The notes under the pieces were generated by a model. That model was not told the origin of the DNA. It ran no database searches and saw nothing but the letters and a program-made list of their open reading frames with translations. From Membranipora membranacea (lineage: Eukaryota; Bryozoa; Gymnolaemata; Cheilostomatida; Membraniporidae): DNA of 64,000 bases. Shown here one piece after another: positions 57,379 to 64,000 of this stretch. The stretch's first letter is position 1. Each line of letters begins with the position of its first letter. Position numbers and translations under genes: made by a program. The stretch spans positions 4,278,001 through 4,342,000 of the forward strand of contig OU612068.1 of NCBI GenBank assembly GCA_914767715.1, written 5' to 3'.

Positions 57379-58940
57379 AACTCAAGCAATAATTGGTGAC
57401 AATTAGATGAAGCCATCAATTCAAAACATCATTCTCAAAATTTTAGCTAAACTAACTCAAAAATCCATGCCTCATAATAGAAACCATTTCAGATCGAAGT
57501 TTAATCCACCATCACTATACAAACAACCCAGCCAACCAATTTATACCATACTTGGGGATCAGGACTCGTTCCTGATCCAGATCCACATCTACTCATTGAC
57601 TTGCTGTTACCAAAAGTAGTCTGAGTTATCATACCACATCTGTATAGAGGATAACTCCAATAGTGTGTACCATCGACTTCACTTCATACTTTATTATTAT
57701 GTATTTTATTGGTTAATATTCGATGAGATGATAAAAATAACACAAAAACAACACATTAGATATTAATCACAATACATCGAAGAAGACAAAAAATCTGAAA
57801 TAATACAAAAAGCGAGCCATGGCTAGATTACCTGCTTTGCTATGGTATTTCACAGTTAAGAAGACAGTTATGATTCATATGTTAGAACATTCTAGAACAT
57901 TTATTATTGAAATTCTATACATCAATAATAATATTTGCGTAGATTACTAAAGTCCTCAGCGCACTTTTGTCTCATAGCCTGGAAAATACAATTAATAAGT
58001 ACCAGGGCTGCCGACTGTTTTTGTGGAAGAACAGTAGTGTCAGATGACATTTTCTTATGTGATCATCATAAAGGACATCATGTTTTATAATTACCTTAGT
58101 GTATAAGAGCAGCCATATTTTCTTCCGAATGTGCAATGATCACTAACACAACATGGTATCGAAGTATCCTTATTCTCAAATGATTTATAATTAATAAGTG
58201 TGACAGCACAAATCTAAAGGTCAATCACATATCATATAAAGACGCAGACCAATAAATAACTAGTTAATATTCAACAAATACATTTCTGTACCAGACCCTG
58301 GGCCAAGACCATAAAAATTGATAACCAATCATAATCTGGATTGGAAATCCCATAAAAATATGACACTTGTCAAAACTAATTACCTTTGCACCTATTATTT
58401 GTAATTATTAGTTTCAAAAGGCGGAGAAAAACAATGAGCTTGCAAAAGTCAAAAGCTAAGACTAAGGGTGAAGCCTAGGTCACCAGACATCATAACACAA
58501 ATTACACTGGGTTCTGATTATCTCTTTTTTTTGGTCATAAGTTCCATTGTCATCCATATGTTGTCAATTTGAATAGCTGTGGTGATCTGTTTCGGCATGA
58601 TTATTATAGGCTTGATCTGCTTGTTGTGAGAGCTTTGCTGCTTGTTCGCTGACTTCGATTTGATGATATGGGAACCAAGGACTTTAGAATTATAGATATG
58701 AAATCGAATCAGGGCGATAGTGTAGTAGAGTATGCATTGAGATTTAACCCAGCATGCTGTGCAGACAGGAAATCACCATTAACCCCACATAATCTGTAAA
58801 ACAAAACAAAGCAAAGTTAGTTTAAATTCAATTATTACTAAGAGCTTAAACTAAGACCCAACAGAAACATACTTAAACATTTCAGTGTAGGGTTAAAGCT
58901 CAAACATCATAGGTTATCATTATTGAAATTTATCTAGACA
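57379..58940. other. Gene-free stretch; one possible tiny terminal exon
   Basis: No supported gene. On the minus strand at about 57925-57980 an acceptor-like TTTTCCAG precedes a short frame ending LRKYYY and a stop, which could be a terminal exon of an unseen gene. Nothing else was recognised. Confidence 0.35.
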
Positions 58941-59360
58941 CAGGCTATATGGTGATGGAAAATAGTGATATTGTAGTAAATAGAGGGAATAATACACTGA
59001 GGGCGTATTGAAATATAACAAAACATAATCACAGGGCCATGAGAAATCTGGGCACGTGAAACAACCCAACACAACGGGAAAACAACAGAAGTCACAAAAC
59101 ATCTTCAAAATAACCGCAGAGTCACGAGATCTTTGGGCACATAAATCAACCCTGGAAAGATTGCGGAATTAGAAAACCAATATATTGCACCATACAAAAC
59201 AAGTGCAGTTGACACCATAAGCTATTTGAAAATAACGTGCAGTAGAAGTCACAAAAGATCTTCAAAACAACCCTGGAAAGATTGCAAAACCGGAAAACCA
59301 ACAGATTACACCATGGATAAACAGGTGCACTTGACACCATAAATTATCTAAAAATGACCA
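58941..59360. repeat. Degenerate tandem repeats of about 123 bp
   Basis: The block CCCTGGAAAGATTGC..AA followed by GAAAACCAA, TGCA.TTGACACCATAA and CAAAAGATCTTCAAAACAA recurs at about 59149 and 59272. A weaker partial copy precedes them at about 59090. Minus-strand frames here (58920-59340) are repeat artefacts. Confidence 0.7.
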
Positions 59361-59550
59361 AAACAAAAATGAGGGAAGGTCCAGCAAAGGACCGACTAAC
59401 CATGTTTTGACAGCTAGATAATTAAAACTGACAAAACAAGCAAATCAAAAGAGAGTAATGACGAAATTGAGGCTAGAACCAATAACAAGGTTAACACCTT
59501 TACGCCTGTAAATGCAAACGTTGCACAATAACAGGACAGGAAACCAGCAC

Positions 59551-59585
59551 TATAAAAGCCTGATGGACACTTGTAATTATCAGTC
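59551..59585 (+). promoter_or_regulatory. TATA box plus initiator-like sequence
   Basis: TATAAAAG at 59551-59558 is followed by TATCAGTCAG, with an initiator-type TCAGT whose A is at 59582. The 31-base spacing is that of a canonical RNA polymerase II core promoter. The repeat-rich leader starts immediately after it. Confidence 0.6.
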
Positions 59586-60338
59586 AGCGCCAGGAGGCGG
59601 GTTCACGACATACAGCGTTACACATCTAATCAGATAACTATCTGATTCACTCAGCCCAAGGAGGCCTATTCTTCAACAAGAAGATAACAAATTCAAGTCA
59701 GCGCCAGGGAGCGGGTTCACGACATATAACAGTATACATATAATCAGAGATTTATCTGATTCAGTCAGCCCAAGGAGGCACATCCACAGAGAGAAAATTT
59801 GTCTAAAATCACTTAGACACATTCAGCTATAACAGAGCTTTGACGTACACAGAGAGTTACAAATACCGCATTTCAGCGAGGAACCTAGTCTAATATAGTT
59901 TAGACACACAGAGATACAGATACCGCGATTCACAGCGAGGAGCCAAGTCTAAGACAGTTAGACTCAGATAGAGATACAAATACCGCTATTCAAAAGCGAG
60001 AAAAATTGTCTAAAATCAATTAGACACAATTCAGCCAACAGAGCTAAGACACAGAGTTACAGATATACCGCAATTCAGCGAAGAACCAAGTCTAAGATTG
60101 TTTAGACATACACAGAGATACAAATACCGCGATTCACAGCGAGGAACCTAGTCTAAGATATATAGACACACAGAGATACATACCGCGATTCACAGCGAGG
60201 AACCAAGTCTAATATAGTTTAGACACACAGAGATACAAATACCGCGATTCACAGCGAGGAACCAAGTCTAAGATAGTTTAGATACACAGAGATATCACAC
60301 TGAATATCACACAGAATTCGAGGTCATCCGCACCAAGG
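59582..60338 (+). ncRNA. Candidate structured non-coding first exon made of hairpin repeats
   Basis: Behind the TATA/initiator pair are two about 115-bp units beginning GTCAGCGCCAGG.GGCGGGTTC (59583 and 59697). Eight units of about 59 bp follow, each holding a small hairpin (GTCTAA...TTAGAC), then ACAGAGATACAAATACCGC and CAGCGAGGAACC. The block ends CACCAAGG and a donor GTAAGA at 60339. No open frame of note exists. It could be a long non-coding RNA leader, the 5' region of a retroelement, or a transcribed satellite. Confidence 0.4.
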
Positions 60339-60453
60339 GTAAGATCTTATTATAAAGATTTTGAATGTTTATGTATTTTTATTTTCTAAATGATAAATGC
60401 CAAGATATTGTCAAATTATTGATTTATTTATTGCCTGACGAATAGAACCATAT

Positions 60454-61008
60454 TTATAGTTTGTTATTATTGTTTAAAATAAATCCTTGAGCAATTCCAC
60501 CGAGAATTGCACCAAACACAAAACTAAACCAGTGCTCAGTAGTTGAGGCTAGCGCACATTGTACGATAGTAGTTCTACTTACCGCCGAGGTATTGTTGAT
60601 CAACAGTTCAGTTGTGTTTTTGAAGTCTCTCTTTAATAACCGAATTATCAGCAATTATAAGTCCAGATCTGCTACCATTGCATTTGCACTATTTGAACCA
60701 TCCATATCGCGGATTCTAAAACAGAAAATTGGAGGATATTTTATTATTTGGGATTTGAGCCAAGGAGTGAACAACTCCAAATTACAGTCCGATTAATCAA
60801 ACACAAAATTCATTTACAATAAAAATCATATTACATAAAACACGTAGTTAAACAAATAAATTCCATGCTGATAGTAGCTTCTGTTCCAGATGTTGCCGGC
60901 TTGGTGGTTATTAAGCATTCTGCGCATGCTCTGGGCATGAGCTGATCTCTGCAAAATTGAGTCTTGGAATTCCGAAGCCATCTGATTGGCTACCTGCTCT
61001 GGTGACAT
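60454..61008 (-). other. Two short open frames on the minus strand, status uncertain
   Basis: Frame 1, 61008-60826: 60 codons from ATG, MSPEQVANQMASEFQDSILQ..., polar and helical, plausible as protein. Frame 2, 60654-60454: no ATG, but it ends with a hydrophobic stretch FSFVFGAILGGIAQGFIL that could be a membrane helix. I could not join them by phase-compatible splice sites and recognise neither. They may belong to a mobile element. Confidence 0.25.
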
Positions 61009-61039
61009 ACTTCCCAAAGCGTGCGGATTTGTTATCAAT

Positions 61040-62340
61040 AGTTATCCTCTCTTGTCATTATTAGCTGAATTTGATTGACAGTTTATGGAGGGGATATCCG
61101 ATTTCCCCTTTCCAAAGTTGCAATCAGAACCCAAACTAAACTCATTGTTCTTGCACATGCGCGAATTCAAGTCACGCATGATGCATACTTAGCCTTACGA
61201 CACCTGCTTTGTGGTAATGATAACCTAGTTTATCAGTGATCTACATGCCCAGTCAGATCACGAGAGTCAGTATGGTTATTAAGGGCCGCAGGCATAATAT
61301 AATAATAATATCAATTTAATTTTTAACTGATCAAGTGATAAATGACATATAAGACCGTGCATAAAACTAACATCGTTATGAATCAGCTGCATTTTTATTT
61401 TTCAAGTCATTTTCTATAGAATAAAGTGTTTTGGGCTTTTGGCTTTATTTAGAAGAAATGACCAGCATAAAAAAAGCATGTCGCCACCTTCCCCCATCTC
61501 TCCATATCATTACAACTCAAAGAATGATCTACCAGCACTCAGAGACAAGAACTTCTGGCGTTGATGCCGAATGGCGATGGCAACTCATAAAGTTTGAAGT
61601 TTTTCTTTAAACGTTTATTGACAAGCAATCTTCATCATTAAAATGATGTTCTTCCGAGTTGATAGCTTGTATCCCTTTCATAGCCGTATTGTTTTATCTC
61701 AGAAGCCTCACATATATTTTGATACTGATAAATACCAGTAATTTCTTGTTAGGTCAATGACATGTGGTAAATTAACATAAGTCAAGTCTAGGGGAGCATC
61801 CAATATGATTTTCAGTTTAGGATGAGGGATGAGATGATGTTATGGTTCGAAGGTGACCTTCAAGTTATCAGTGAAATACCATCAGGTGTTGGTTAGGTAG
61901 GTGAACAGCTGTTACTATTGTACATATTGGAATAATCTTACACTATTACCTGATTATGGAATCTTTGTGATCTGTTTCTCCGTAAGTCCGCCCCTTATCA
62001 CCTGTTGCCTATCATACGATCGGATTTTTGTTTCGCTTATCTCCTGAGAAATGACTCTTGCCAAGTTTGCGGGACAATAGTGAGCCCCCTTCTCTCCTAC
62101 TAACATTAATCATAATCTCCAACCATTGAATAAACATTAATATAATTACTTGACTTCCAATCTACAAGCTAGTTCCAAAAATGATACATCATGAGTAGAC
62201 CATAAAATGATCGAATGAATATTATTGTAAATTGCATCGGGATCACTGCCAACGCGTGATATGTTCTAGTTTATGACTGGAGACTACGTGATGCACATAG
62301 TATCATAGTAATACATCTATCAGTTGCATATTACTATACC
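61040..62340. other. Intergenic region upstream of the AMP-binding gene
   Basis: No open frame, repeat array or RNA gene was recognised in this 1.3-kb stretch. Confidence 0.5.
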
Positions 62341-62349
62341 TATATAAAG
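62341..62349 (+). promoter_or_regulatory. TATA box of the AMP-binding gene
   Basis: TATATAAAG lies about 100 bases before the start codon. A start site 25-30 bases downstream falls near 62370, and the ATG at 62440 is then the first ATG in the transcript. Confidence 0.65.
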
Positions 62350-62439
62350 CTCTCACATTGATACATACAGATTCATTGCACAAACCTCTAGCATCCTAGA
62401 CACAACAAGTATATATAACTGTGGATTAAGACATCAGAC

Positions 62440-63722
62440 ATGGCTGCATTAACTCAGAGCTATATCAACACTCAGATTCCTGGGGTTACCCCGCCTGAGA
62501 TCAAAGATAGTCTATGGACAGTATGGCAGAAATCACGGGATCTGGGAGGTTCAGATACCGAGTTTGTGAACCTGGAGACAAAAGAGCATGTTATGAGCAG
62601 TGTCATATTTGAACAGGTGAGTGTGTATTTTACTAGCAGCTGACGGTCTGGTTTACAAAACTCACCGAGATCCCCCAGGGGGATTGGGTTGTGAAAACAA
62701 TGTGCTGACCAATGATGCTAAAAGGTTGGAACATTTTTCTTTTATGTAACTCGAAGCTTTTTTTGGGCTTGACGTCTTTACTGTAGAGGTTCAGTTTTTG
62801 CAGTAAACAACACTGAAACTATGTATCCGGTTGAAGCCTTTTGTTGCTTCTGCTGTGGCGAGGCAACTCTAGCGCATTTATACTCCCAATCATTTATGCT
62901 CAAATAGGCTATGCATCCATATTAGGAACCTATTTTGAATAACAATAACAATAGAACACCACTTATTTTGCCAACACACTAGTTTTCAGGGCAAATCAGT
63001 TGCTTTGTTCAAACCCAAGGGAGAGGTTGAATTAATATCATGTCAGTGTACTCAAAAATTCTATAACTAATAATCTATATATATATAATACTAGTGATCT
63101 GTGCACCAATGGAGGAAAAGAGGTATGTCATTTTTCTTATTAAATCCTCATGCTATCTTCCCAGAGCGCTGTTTATCATGTTTGCTATTTTAAGGCAAGT
63201 TGGCATTTGTTCATGATCAAACCAACCATTATTATGCTATATCAAGACACACAGATCTACAGATCTTTATTTGTGTGCTTTGTTTTTCTTCCTACATCAC
63301 AAGGTTTTCTCAAAGCACACTGTTTACAATTTGTTCCTCTTAATTACAGTCTTACGATGGCAATGGCATAACAATAAAAATATCACTAGTCATCCGTAAA
63401 CTCCATCCAACTCAACTCAATGCACTTATCGCTACACCTTTCGTAGATATGAAAGTGAATAAACTTACAATACTAACTATTTGGTTATTATATTTATATC
63501 TTTGGTACTGTTTTCTCTCTTCCAGTAACGATATTTTGTTTATTAGTTTTACAAAACCTGCCTCACTTCTTTTTCTCTTGACAGGCTGATGAATTTGCAC
63601 GAGGATTTCTCTCTCTAGACTGTCTGACGGCAGGAGAAGACTGCATAGCTATGATCGGATGTATAAACATGCAGTCACTGCCTATCTGGTGTGGCTGTCT
63701 TTCTATAGGTGTCGCCTCGGCT
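62440..63722 (+). CDS. AMP-binding (acyl-CoA synthetase-like) enzyme, first two exons, 3' cut by the window
   Basis: Exons 62440-62616 (59 codons) and 63585-63722 (46 codons), both phase 0 with strong GTGAGT and GTAAGT donors; 105 residues are visible. The pattern SLWTVWQKSRDLGGSDTEFV ... EQADEFARGFLSLDCLTAGE followed by CIAMIGCINMQSLPIWCGCL is the N-terminus of the ANL superfamily (acyl-CoA synthetases, luciferases): an expected start, the recruiting helix (ADEFARGFLSLG), and the GD.VAI...N....P...GC core strand. The catalytic P-loop and adenylation motifs lie beyond the right edge, so the substrate cannot be stated; a fatty- or aryl-CoA ligase is likeliest. Intron 1 is 968 nt. A TATA box precedes it. 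Confidence 0.75.
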
Positions 63723-63731
63723 GTAAGTGCA

Positions 63732-63787
<56 letters not shown>
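63732..63787 (+). repeat. (TTGA)n microsatellite, about 14 units
   Basis: An uninterrupted tetranucleotide run starting about 10 bases behind the exon 2 donor of the AMP-binding gene. The remaining bases to 64000 are intron with no recognised feature. Confidence 0.97.
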
Positions 63788-63788
<1 letters not shown>

Positions 63789-64000
63789 ATTCTATCACTA
63801 ACATAAGATAATATGTTGCGAGATAAGGGTGTTCATACTGAAAAGGAGCCAGCACATACAAGGAAAAATAAGATTAAACACTGATGGATGATTAAAAGAG
63901 AATATCATTTAAAATATGGATAGCATGCCTCAAAAAACAGTCTTTACCAAGGGCTGTGTTTAATTGTTCGATACCTGCCTGAGGGGCATTTAGCAAGAAA

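Overview
This is eukaryotic, AT-rich animal DNA. Genes are split by GT-AG introns, and the proteins are metazoan types (harmonin/USH1C, ADAR, RNF34/RFFL, SH3BP5, NHP2). Moderate introns, short leaders and an algal/invertebrate-style TIR-like/TPR gene suggest a non-vertebrate animal. A sponge or cnidarian is possible, but the species cannot be fixed from sequence alone. All gene models were read by eye from splice sites, phase continuity and family similarity; none was checked by a search.

Layout: 854-4567 (+) 3' part of an SH3BP5-like Rab11 exchange factor. 8928-19055 (+) complete 7-exon RNF34/RFFL-like E3 ligase. 20712-22425 (-) complete 4-exon NHP2. 23731-30832 (+) complete 16-exon ADAR with two dsRNA-binding domains, divergent from NHP2. 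32721-54309 (+) 19-exon harmonin-like three-PDZ scaffold. Two antisense genes are nested in its introns: a TIR-like/TPR protein (34043-35785) and a small unrecognised gene (47366-48240). A paralogue of the small gene lies downstream (56015-57223, -). 57.4-62.4 kb is repeat-rich and almost gene-free. 62440 to the right edge (+) holds the first two exons of an AMP-binding (acyl-CoA synthetase-like) enzyme behind a TATA box.

The most unusual features are repeats. Two independent minisatellites, 28 bp x about 17 in the SH3BP5-like gene and 46 bp x about 149 in the harmonin-like gene, are tandem amplifications of an exon end plus its 5' splice site. Each places dozens of decoy donors directly behind the real one. 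A 137-bp near-perfect foldback flanked by a 9-bp direct repeat sits just upstream of the ADAR start codon. Its single arm mismatch would be an A.C pair in a UAG context if transcribed. Four minute palindromes (22-34 bp), each flanked by an exact 7- or 8-bp direct repeat, form two families of what look like terminal-repeat-only insertions.

The genes do not form an obvious pathway. They are ordinary housekeeping, signalling and scaffold genes, with interest concentrated in the introns and promoters.
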